This document shows, in pieces, positions 19,374 to 25,834 of a stretch of DNA of 25,834 nt. Positions within the stretch are counted from its first letter, which is position 1, and the number at the start of each line of letters is the position of its first letter. The stretch is from positions 1-25,834 of the IMG/VR virus record IMGVR_UViG_3300003883_000048; one strand, given 5' to 3'. The stretch comes from a virus. Below the pieces are notes generated by a model. It searched no databases, had not been told where the DNA came from, and saw nothing but the letters and a program-made list of their open reading frames with translations. A program made the position numbers and the translations under genes.

Positions 19374-19601
19374 ATGTCACCAGACGAAAAGAAAGCACTG
19401 GTTGAGCAAATCCTTGTCAACCCGATGTTTGACGAAATCATGAACACTATTGAGCGTGAAGCCACAGAGTTGTGCATCTACGCGCAAGACGAACAAGAAC
19501 GCGCCTACCGCGCCCTAGAGGTGCAGGCCGTTAGAGCTTTCCGGTCGAAGTGCGAGGCATTTGCCAGCACCACCCCGACCCGGAAAGGCGCACCAGCATA
19601 A
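19374..19601 (+). CDS. Small helical protein before the scaffold (75 aa)
   Basis: Helical throughout (DEKKALVEQILVNPMFDEIM, TIEREATELCIYAQDEQERA, then RALEVQAVRAFRSKCEAFA). Small proteins of this type are common between portal and scaffold genes of podovirus-like prophages; the role is unknown. Followed by a 35-base gap that includes the palindrome TGAGCGCTCA (19604-19613). Confidence 0.6.
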   Translation: MSPDEKKALVEQILVNPMFDEIMNTIEREATELCIYAQDEQERAYRALEVQAVRAFRSKCEAFASTTPTRKGAPA

Positions 19602-19636
19602 GCTGAGCGCTCACACTAGCCGGAAGGCACATTTAA

Positions 19637-20566
19637 ATGACTATCGAACCCGATAACGCGCCGGACGGCGTGACCGATAACGATGTCGAACTCTCACAAG
19701 ACGACACTCTGGAAGATGAGACGCTAGAGGAACTTGAAGAAGACACCCTCGAAGACGACGAATTGGAAGGAACCGATGATGAGGCGGATGAGGTCGAAGC
19801 CGAAGATGAGGCAGAAGACCAAGAGGCCGAAGATCAGACCGAAGAAGAACCCGCCGAAGTATCAGTCACTTTGGATAGTGGCGAAACGGTATCTTTGGAT
19901 GAGTTGAAGGGCGGCTATCTTCGCCAGTCTGATTATTCTCGGAAAACGCAAGAGGTGGCAAACACCCGCAAAGCGTTGGAAGAGCAAACGCAACTGATCG
20001 AAAGCGTCACAAACGCATTTGTGCAGCAGATGCAGGCAAATCTGCCTCCTGAGCCGCCAATGGAGTTGATGGCGACAGACCCACAGAAACACTACCTCAT
20101 GTCGGTGCAGCGCCAGCAAGCGATTGCGCAAATGCAAGAGGTGTTTGCCCAGGCCGACCAAGCCAAGCAGGTCACGACGCAGCTATCCCAAGAGGACAAA
20201 GTTGCCCGTGCACGCGAGGCCAATGACAAGCTGGTGCAAATGTTCCCGGAAGCTGCAGGCGGTGAAAGCCGCAAGAGGTTCTTCGATAATGTCCAGAATG
20301 TGGCCGAGAGTATCGGCTTCACTACGGACGAACTGAACAGTGTTGATGATCCTCGCATCTTTGCGCTCGCGCATTGGGCGAAAAAGGGTTTGGACGCCGA
20401 CAAGGCCAAAAAGACGGTCAAGGAAAAGGTGCAAAAGGCTCCGCCCGCAAAGGCGACAAAGCCCCAGCAAATCGCCCGCAAAACCCGTGCAAAGGCAAAG
20501 GCGCGTGAACGGTTGCTCGCAGACGACAGCTTGGAAAACGCAATCGCGTTGCTGTCTGACGATTAA
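19637..20566 (+). CDS. Capsid scaffolding protein
   Basis: A 309-residue protein directly before the major capsid gene. The first 75 residues are extremely acidic (EDETLEELEEDTLEDDELEG and on), then comes a conserved block LDSGETVSLDELKGGYLRQS followed by DYSRKTQEVA, a long Gln-rich helix (100-190), and a basic C-terminus (KPQQIARKTRAKAKARERLL). Acidic N-terminus, central coiled coil and basic capsid-binding tail are standard for scaffolds that guide procapsid assembly and then leave or are degraded. GGAAGG upstream serves as RBS. High confidence from position and composition, though scaffolds have little sequence conservation. Confidence 0.85.
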   Translation: MTIEPDNAPDGVTDNDVELSQDDTLEDETLEELEEDTLEDDELEGTDDEADEVEAEDEAEDQEAEDQTEEEPAEVSVTLDSGETVSLDELKGGYLRQSDYSRKTQEVANTRKALEEQTQLIESVTNAFVQQMQANLPPEPPMELMATDPQKHYLMSVQRQQAIAQMQEVFAQADQAKQVTTQLSQEDKVARAREANDKLVQMFPEAAGGESRKRFFDNVQNVAESIGFTTDELNSVDDPRIFALAHWAKKGLDADKAKKTVKEKVQKAPPAKATKPQQIARKTRAKAKARERLLADDSLENAIALLSDD

Positions 20567-20590
20567 CCCATCATCAAAAGGTAAAAACCT

Positions 20591-21580
20591 ATGCCTACAT
20601 CAGCAAATACCTTCGTGACCAGCACGGCAAAGCTGAACCGCGAAGAACTGTCTGACGTTGTGGACCTTACACAGCGTTCTGACACCCCGATCTACTCAAT
20701 GATCGAAAACACGTCAGCGTCTTCTGTGTTCCCGGAGTGGGGTGTGGAAGAATTTGATACGCCTGGCGACAACATTCAGTCTGAAGGCCGTGACTATGCG
20801 TTCACGACTGAAACGCCGAATGATCGCTACGGCAACCACACGCAGATCATGGAAAAGGAAGGCAAGTTTTCGAACACGCAAGAAGCTGTTTCGAACGCTG
20901 GTCGCTCTGAACGCATCAACCGCAAGAAGGTTCTCAAGGGTCTTGCTCTGAAAACTGACGTTGAGTTCTCCATGGTCACGGCTAACCCATCGCTGGGCGG
21001 CGCGGATCGACAGTCTGGCTCTCTGTCCACTTGGGCAGAAACCAACGTCTCGCGCGGTGCGGGTGGCGCAAACGGCGGCTATAACGATGTCACGAAAGTG
21101 ACTGCGGCGCCAACGGACGGCACACAGCGAGCGTTTACTAAAACGCTTCTGGATGACCTTCTGCAGAGTGCGTATTCGTCTGGCGCGAAGCTTGATCACA
21201 TGTTCTTCTCGCCGTACAACAAGCGTGTGTTTGCAGAGTTCATGTCTGACACCAACGTTGCGCAGTTCCGCTACGCAGCCAAGGCAGGCAAGAACACGAT
21301 TGTGGCAGATGCTGAGGTCTATCTTGGACCTTTGGGCACTGTCTACGCGCACCCGAACTTTGTCATGGGCGGTTCTGCCGCCGTGGCCCGCAACGTGTTC
21401 GTGCTTGATACCAAAAAGATCAAGTGGGCATGGCTGCGCAAAGTCCAAGAAGACAAGGACCTCGCCAAGACTGGTGACTACAAGCGCTTTGTCCTTCAGG
21501 GCGAAGGCTGCGTGAAGGTCATGAACGAAAAGGCGGTCGGCGTAATCGCTGACACCTTCGGCATTGACGCCGCAACCTAA
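20591..21580 (+). CDS. Major capsid protein (SU10/DUF5309 type, HK97 fold)
   Basis: A 329-residue capsid subunit. The N-terminus (TSTAKLNREELSDVVDLTQR, SDTPIYSMIENTSASSVFPE, then WGVEEFDTP) and the ending (DLAKTGDYKRFVLQGEGCVK) are typical of the SU10-like major capsid family. The segment around 105-135 (NAGRSERINRKKVLKGLALK) fits the spine-helix region of the HK97 fold. The codon choice looks more uniform than in neighbouring genes, as expected for the most abundant virion protein. A stem-loop terminator follows immediately, which would limit downstream expression relative to capsid. Confidence 0.92.
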   Translation: MPTSANTFVTSTAKLNREELSDVVDLTQRSDTPIYSMIENTSASSVFPEWGVEEFDTPGDNIQSEGRDYAFTTETPNDRYGNHTQIMEKEGKFSNTQEAVSNAGRSERINRKKVLKGLALKTDVEFSMVTANPSLGGADRQSGSLSTWAETNVSRGAGGANGGYNDVTKVTAAPTDGTQRAFTKTLLDDLLQSAYSSGAKLDHMFFSPYNKRVFAEFMSDTNVAQFRYAAKAGKNTIVADAEVYLGPLGTVYAHPNFVMGGSAAVARNVFVLDTKKIKWAWLRKVQEDKDLAKTGDYKRFVLQGEGCVKVMNEKAVGVIADTFGIDAAT

Positions 21581-21587
21581 TCACAAG

Positions 21588-21612
21588 GCGGGGCTGTAGC
21601 GGCCCCGCTTTT
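21588..21612 (+). terminator. Intrinsic terminator after the capsid gene
   Basis: GCGGGGC (21588-21594), seven-base loop TGTAGCG, GCCCCGC (21602-21608), then TTTT. GC-rich perfect stem followed by a short T run, eight bases after the capsid stop. Head-completion and tail genes lie beyond it, so it is probably partial or antiterminated. Confidence 0.75.
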
Positions 21613-21630
21613 CCATACCGGAGAATGAGA

Positions 21631-21792
21631 ATGGCAGAGAAGAAAATCAAATGCCGCCTTTTGCGCGCGCGCTGGGATGAAAAGGGCATTCGCCACGACA
21701 AGGGCGAGATTGTCGAGCTTCCGGCAGAGTCCGCAATGGACGCAGTAGAGGCGGGACTTGTGCAGCGGGTGAAAGATGCACCCTCTAAATGA
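21631..21792 (+). CDS. Small SH3-like hypothetical protein (53 aa)
   Basis: ATG 21631 preceded by CGGAGAATGAGA. The product (KKIKCRLLRARWDEKGIRHD, KGEIVELPAESAMDAVEAGL) is a short beta-barrel-like pattern with a closing helix. Tiny proteins of this kind often follow capsid genes in phages. Role unknown; possibly head completion. It overlaps the next gene by 17 bases. Confidence 0.6.
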   Translation: MAEKKIKCRLLRARWDEKGIRHDKGEIVELPAESAMDAVEAGLVQRVKDAPSK

Positions 21793-22096
21793 ATGGATCA
21801 AGATAGACGAGAACGCCCAATCGGGCGTCTCTACGTGGCTGTACGATGACGGCGAGGAGCTAACGATCCAAACCCGTCAGGACATGGGCGCTCTGCTTGA
21901 TGAAAATCGGGCAGAGGCCAACCTCAAAGATGATAACTGGCAGGGCGATTGGCACTCAGTGGCGCGCATTCCGGTTTCCATGCTGCACGACACCGCATTC
22001 GGTGACGCTATCCGTGCGGGTGACGATCAATGGATCACCGGCAAGCTGAATGATAGCGACTTCGAATATCTGCGGACCAAGAAGGGCAAAATCTAA
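21776..22096 (+). CDS. Hypothetical head-region protein (106 aa)
   Basis: Starts at ATG 21776, the only suitable in-frame start, overlapping the previous gene. The product (MHPLNEWIKIDENAQSGVST, WLYDDGEELTIQTRQDMGAL, HSVARIPVSMLHDTAFGDAI) is rich in Trp and Asp and appears soluble. The location between capsid and adaptor genes suggests a virion-assembly role. No family is confidently recognised. Confidence 0.6.
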   Translation: MHPLNEWIKIDENAQSGVSTWLYDDGEELTIQTRQDMGALLDENRAEANLKDDNWQGDWHSVARIPVSMLHDTAFGDAIRAGDDQWITGKLNDSDFEYLRTKKGKI

Positions 22097-22674
22097 TGGC
22101 TTTTGCTGATTTCCTAGACCTGCGCACCGCTGTTATTGAGCACGTCGCGCGGCCAGACATTGCGGATGTAATGCCGCGCCTGACTCAACTGGCCGAGACT
22201 GATTTCAATCGGTGCTTTCGGTTGCGGGATCAGATCACGACCACCACGATAACGCCAGTTGATGGACTGGCGCCTCTACCCGCAGACTACCTCGAAATGA
22301 TTGGGGTTTTTGACGCCAATCGCTGTGAGTACATTCAACAGCCACTGCAGCCTGTGCGCGCAGAGAACGAGTATTACTCAATTGACGGGGCAAACATCGT
22401 CATTCCCGGCGTGCAGTCGGAACTGACGGTTCAGTATTATGCTCAACTGCCCACAATATCGTTGAACATGACCGACACGAATTGGCTCTTGCAAAAGCAC
22501 CCTGACGTTTACCTATACGGTGTGGGCTTGGAGGCCGCGAAATACATCCGTGATTTGGATTTGGTCGCAGCGACCCGCCAACTTTACGACATCGCCAAGC
22601 AAGAAGTTTACACGCAGGATGAGCGCGAGCGGTATTCGCGTGCGCGTGTCCGCGTGACGGGGGTTACGCCATGA
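22096..22674 (+). CDS. Head-tail adaptor protein (phage adaptor, gp4/SU10 type)
   Basis: A 192-residue protein following the previous gene by a TAATG overlap. An N-terminal helical part (FADFLDLRTAVIEHVARPDI, LTQLAETDFNRCFRLRDQIT), a central beta insertion (VDGLAPLPADYLEMIGVFDA) and C-terminal helices with LLQKHPDVYLYGVGLEAAKY follow the pattern of the adaptor proteins that sit beneath the portal in short-tailed phages. The phrase HPDVYLYG is a frequent mark of the family. It probably forms the first connector ring. Confidence 0.75.
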   Translation: MAFADFLDLRTAVIEHVARPDIADVMPRLTQLAETDFNRCFRLRDQITTTTITPVDGLAPLPADYLEMIGVFDANRCEYIQQPLQPVRAENEYYSIDGANIVIPGVQSELTVQYYAQLPTISLNMTDTNWLLQKHPDVYLYGVGLEAAKYIRDLDLVAATRQLYDIAKQEVYTQDERERYSRARVRVTGVTP

Positions 22675-23273
22675 CATTGCTTACTATCGCGCAAGACCTT
22701 GCAAACAACGTGGGCCTAGAAGTGCCTACCGCCGTGGTGGCGTCTGGCCTGCGCGAACACCAAGAGATTGTTTCCCAGGCCAACTTGGTGGGCGAAGAGT
22801 TGGCGCGGCGCGCTGATTGGGGCGCGCTGCAGAACACGCTGACGCTCACAGGCGACGGGACAAATAAAATCCACGACCTTGGGGCGGACTTCTCGCGCAT
22901 TTCCAGCGGCATCGGCGTTCTAGCGGACACAAACATCGTCAGACCCCTTACACGCGCTGAGTGGGGTTCTCTGGTGCCGATTGAGGGCACTCCGCGCTAC
23001 TTCTTGCTTGAAGGCAGCGAGTTGACGCTCTGGCCTTACCTAGCCAGCGCAGAAACCGTCACGGTAACGACTCAAACGGTGAATTGGTGCTCAAACGGCA
23101 GCGATGCATGGTCTGCGGACACCGAAACATCCCTGATTGACGAAACACTCTTTCTTAAGGGGCTGATCGTCCGGTGGCGCCGTCAGAAGGGTATGGAATT
23201 TGCCGACTACGAGGCGGAGTACGAACAGGCGCTGATTGACCTTGCCGGGTTCGATGACAGGCAGCGCCTATGA
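22671..23273 (+). CDS. Second adaptor/tail-connector protein
   Basis: A 200-residue protein with the same gross architecture as its neighbour: N-terminal helices (LLTIAQDLANNVGLEVPTAV, ANLVGEELARRADWGALQNT), a beta insertion (GTPRYFLLEGSELTLWPYLA) and C-terminal helices (ETLFLKGLIVRWRRQKGMEF). Proteins of this type are found between the adaptor and the tail-hub genes of podovirus-type prophages, so a connector or nozzle ring component is likely. ATGA overlaps at both ends. Confidence 0.7.
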   Translation: MTLLTIAQDLANNVGLEVPTAVVASGLREHQEIVSQANLVGEELARRADWGALQNTLTLTGDGTNKIHDLGADFSRISSGIGVLADTNIVRPLTRAEWGSLVPIEGTPRYFLLEGSELTLWPYLASAETVTVTTQTVNWCSNGSDAWSADTETSLIDETLFLKGLIVRWRRQKGMEFADYEAEYEQALIDLAGFDDRQRL

Positions 23274-24868
23274 ACGTCCGGCCCAAGAAGTTCGCGCCTG
23301 CGGCCAAGGCAAATGTGCCGCCAAAGCCGCCCGCGCAGACATTCACATTCCCCGCGCCAACACTTGGTTGGGTGCTGAACGAAAACCTTGCCACACCGTC
23401 ACCGGCGGGCGCTTCCATCTTGGATAACTGGATTTGCACAACAAAAAGCGTCCGCGTGCGTGGGGGAAGCCAAAAGTGGGCCAACCTGGGCGGGCCTGTC
23501 ACATCGCTCATGCGCTACCGGAACGGGGCAAACGAAACACTCTTCGGCGCAACGATCAACGCAATATATGACATTACCACTGTTGCAGATGTAGAGGTAA
23601 CGCCGCCTGCCGATGTCTCCGGGCAAGCGTCCGGCCTTTACTCCTATGAGCAGTTTGGCACAGCGGGCAGTGATTTCCTCTATGTTGTGAACGGCGCAGA
23701 TGATGCGCAGCTTTACGACGGCACATCGTGGCAGGCTGTCAACTCCGGCTCGTCGCCTATCTCGGTGACTGGCGCCACAACCTCGGACTGGTCGCATGTT
23801 TGGTCATACGCCAGTCGGCTGTTTTTCGTGCGCAAGGGCACCATGACGGTCGATTATCTGTCTGTTGACAGCCTCGGGGGGGCGGCTTCTCAGTTTTCTC
23901 TTGCCGGTGTGTTCAAGCGCGGTGGATCAATCTTGTTTGGCGCTACTTGGTCTCTGGACGCTGGCGATGGGCTTGATGACAAGTGCGTTTTTGTCAGCAC
24001 GGAGGGCGAAGTTGCGGTATACCAAGGCACCAACCCCGGAACAGCGTCGGATTGGGCGAAGGTTGGTGTTTACGACATCACAGACCCAATTGGCCAGTTT
24101 GGCACCATGCGCGCGGGTGGTGATCTTCTGATCGCAACGAGGATCGGGCTTGTTCCAGTGTCTGAGGCCGTCAACAAGGACGCCGCCGCGCTTTCACTAG
24201 CCGCAGTCTCGGCGCGCATTGACCCTTATTGGAGGGAGCAAGCAGAAACCGTCACAACCTCGTGGGAGATTCTGAAGTGGCCCGAAAAAAACATTATGGT
24301 TGTTTCGCAACCTGATTACGTGGGCGGTGCCGCTTTGGTGTGCAATCTGCAGACAGGCGCTTGGTCCCGTGTCACTGGGTGGGACACGCAATGCCTAGAG
24401 ACCTTTGAAGGACGCGGCTTCTTTGGCGCTGCCGATGGCTATGTTTATGAGATGGATGTCACCGGGTCAGATGACGGCTCTGTGTACACAACAGTCTATC
24501 TTGGCCAGCATGAAGGCTTGGGCGTGCCGGGTATTGAAAAGACCGTAAACCAAATGCGGCCGATTTTTGAGTCTGCTTCGCCGATTTCGCCGCTTGTGAC
24601 CGCGACAACGGACTTTAGCCAAGAGGTCAGCGCAGCGCCGGACGCGCCTGCAGATGATGGCACTGAAGGCTGGGACATCGGTGTCTGGGACACAGCCGTG
24701 TGGGATGCAGAAGCCGCTTCTGCCATTTTCCAAAGGTGGCGTGCGGTGGGGCGGACTGGTAGAACCTTCGCGCCAGAGCTTCAGCTCAGCTTTAACAGCA
24801 CTGCGGCCCCATCGGTTGAGTTGGTGGCAATTGATGCGACCTTCGATGTGGGTGCTGTGGTTACGTGA
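23270..24868 (+). CDS. P22 gp10-like packaged-DNA stabilisation / tail-hub beta-propeller
   Basis: A 532-residue beta-propeller protein. After a Pro/Ala/Lys-rich N-terminus come propeller-type strands: SVRVRGGSQKWANLGGPVTS, SLYVVNGAD-like blades (FLYVVNGADDAQLYDGTSWQ), SYASRLFFVRKGTMTVDYLS, NIMVVSQPDYVGGAALVCNL and FEGRGFFGAADGYVYEMD. Such proteins close the portal after packaging and anchor tail fibres in P22-like virions. The final 150 residues form a separate domain with a Trp-Asp repeat (GWDIGVWDTAVWDAEA). ATGA overlap with the connector gene; GTGA overlap with the GNAT gene. Confidence 0.75.
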   Translation: MNVRPKKFAPAAKANVPPKPPAQTFTFPAPTLGWVLNENLATPSPAGASILDNWICTTKSVRVRGGSQKWANLGGPVTSLMRYRNGANETLFGATINAIYDITTVADVEVTPPADVSGQASGLYSYEQFGTAGSDFLYVVNGADDAQLYDGTSWQAVNSGSSPISVTGATTSDWSHVWSYASRLFFVRKGTMTVDYLSVDSLGGAASQFSLAGVFKRGGSILFGATWSLDAGDGLDDKCVFVSTEGEVAVYQGTNPGTASDWAKVGVYDITDPIGQFGTMRAGGDLLIATRIGLVPVSEAVNKDAAALSLAAVSARIDPYWREQAETVTTSWEILKWPEKNIMVVSQPDYVGGAALVCNLQTGAWSRVTGWDTQCLETFEGRGFFGAADGYVYEMDVTGSDDGSVYTTVYLGQHEGLGVPGIEKTVNQMRPIFESASPISPLVTATTDFSQEVSAAPDAPADDGTEGWDIGVWDTAVWDAEAASAIFQRWRAVGRTGRTFAPELQLSFNSTAAPSVELVAIDATFDVGAVVT

Positions 24869-25347
24869 ACCGCGCTTGGTTTCACCACACACAACCAGAA
24901 TATCGCGCTGTGTGTGATTTTGTAGCGCAGAGAATTTGGGGGCGGTCTGAAGAGATGCCCCTCGGCACTGCGCTCGCCTTGGAGCGTGATGGCAAGCCAA
25001 TCGCAGGTGTCATCTTCACCAACTACGACACTGATCGCGGAACGATAGAAATAACAGCGGCAAGCGACTGTAAGAGGTGGCTTTCCAGATCCGTTTTGTT
25101 CGAAATGTACAGCTACTGTTTTGACGAAATGGGGTGTCAAGCGGTTGTTCAGCGCAACGACCCCGACAACACAAGCCTCGCCCGCATTCTGACGGCTTAC
25201 GGGTTTGAGAGATACGACATCCCCCGCCTTCGGGGGCGGGATAAAGGCGAAGCCATATTCGTTCTGACAGACGACGCATGGCGAACGAACGGATTCCACA
25301 AGGAGCACGCAAATGGGAAAATCAGCGCCCAAACCGACAAGCCCTAA
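24865..25347 (+). CDS. GNAT-like acetyltransferase in the tail module
   Basis: A 160-residue protein from GTG 24865. The sequence shows the GNAT outline: helix 1-2 (PEYRAVCDFVAQRIWG), strands (ALALERDGKPIAGVIFTNYD, GTIEITAASDCKRWLSRSVL), a helix and then the C-terminal motif VVQRNDPDNTSLARILTAYG followed by FERYDIPR. The usual acetyl-CoA loop (R/QxxGxG/A) is weak here, reading CKRWLSRSVL, a variant seen in phage members. GNAT-like proteins in structural modules are common in podovirus-type prophages, but their substrates are not established. It ends overlapping the next gene by 35 bases. Confidence 0.7.
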   Translation: MNRAWFHHTQPEYRAVCDFVAQRIWGRSEEMPLGTALALERDGKPIAGVIFTNYDTDRGTIEITAASDCKRWLSRSVLFEMYSYCFDEMGCQAVVQRNDPDNTSLARILTAYGFERYDIPRLRGRDKGEAIFVLTDDAWRTNGFHKEHANGKISAQTDKP

Positions 25348-25834
25348 AGCGACAGCTTCCGCCCAAACCGGGTCTAATGTTGCCACGGGGGTAGCAAACG
25401 CATTTATGCAGAATGTCAACGAAGTGGGGCCGGACGGTTCGCGCTCTTTTGAGCAAACGGGCACGCAGTCCTACACAGACCCATATACCGGTCAAACCTA
25501 CGACATTCCGACATTTACCAGCACCACAACGCTGTCAGATAGCCAGCAGGCAATCAAGGATCAGAATGACGTTACAGGTCTCAACATGGCTACGCTCGGC
25601 GCTGATCTGTCAGGAACGCTGGGCGATCAGCTAACCGGCAACTTCTCTATCGGCAACGAAGAGACTGAGGCGCGACTGTTTGATCTGGGCCGGAAGCGGC
25701 TTGACCCCATGATGGCGCAGAATGAAGAAGCGTTGCGGACACGCCTAGCGCAGCAGGGCATTAAGGCTGGATCAGAGGCCTATGATCGCGAGATCAACAA
25801 CTTCAACCAGGGCCGCAACGACGCCTACAACCAG
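25313..25834 (+). CDS. Virion protein, partial at window edge
   Basis: Open from ATG 25313 (AAGGAG upstream) to the last base, 174 codons without a stop. The N-terminus (MGKSAPKPTSPKATASAQTG, SNVATGVANAFMQNVNEVGP) followed by DGSRSFEQTGTQSYTDPYTG and TSTTTLSDSQQAIKDQND is characteristic of a family of podovirus-type structural proteins, usually annotated only as hypothetical and possibly internal or ejection proteins. A helical, Gln/Arg-rich region follows (EEALRTRLAQQGIKAGSEAY). The rest lies outside the window. Function is inferred from family context only. Confidence 0.75.
   Translation, partial: MGKSAPKPTSPKATASAQTGSNVATGVANAFMQNVNEVGPDGSRSFEQTGTQSYTDPYTGQTYDIPTFTSTTTLSDSQQAIKDQNDVTGLNMATLGADLSGTLGDQLTGNFSIGNEETEARLFDLGRKRLDPMMAQNEEALRTRLAQQGIKAGSEAYDREINNFNQGRNDAYNQ

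Overview
This window reads as most of a temperate phage genome, probably a prophage of an alphaproteobacterium and most likely a Rhodobacteraceae/roseobacter-type host. The host guess rests on moderately GC-rich sequence, the style of the structural proteins and the presence of a phage NusG paralogue. No host chromosomal genes are visible, and the window opens exactly on the integrase start codon, so neither attachment site can be seen. The virion genes (P22-like portal, SU10-type capsid protein, adaptor proteins, gp10-like beta-propeller) point to a short-tailed phage.

Layout. (1) 1-969: tyrosine integrase. (2) 973-5653, leftward: a twelve-gene operon, nearly all in ATGA/GTGA overlaps, with cargo genes first (small acidic protein, pentapeptide-repeat protein, exported protein, membrane protein), then recombination genes (ERF annealing protein, NinB-like protein, zinc-finger protein, HNH-like protein), then an excisionase-like HTH protein next to the integrase. 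(3) 5680-6326: the immunity region. A short XRE repressor is flanked by two divergent early promoters and five near-identical 15-bp operators (TTGCGA-N3-TCGCAA). (4) 6324-11921, rightward: Cro-like and second HTH regulators, RusA resolvase, a YdaU/DUF1376 replication protein, a DnaA-domain-IV-like protein, SSB and a train of tiny genes. It ends in a phage NusG-family protein and is interrupted by a reverse-strand membrane gene (7011-7352) that looks like a moron. (5) 11922-12384: the only long stretch without a gene. It holds a nested hairpin, an intrinsic terminator and then a series of hairpins up to the terminase start. (6) 12385-25834: packaging and morphogenesis genes (TerS-like, TerL, portal, fibre/decoration proteins, scaffold, capsid, head completion and tail), with the last gene cut by the window edge.

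How it fits together. The repressor binding both operator clusters would silence PL and PR, and Cro-like control would follow on induction. The right operon replicates the DNA and finally makes a NusG paralogue. The structured leader plus terminator immediately downstream is placed to be its target, so late expression may depend on NusG-type processive antitermination. That is the most interesting hypothesis here. The hairpin series after the terminator may be part of the same device or a separate structured phage RNA.
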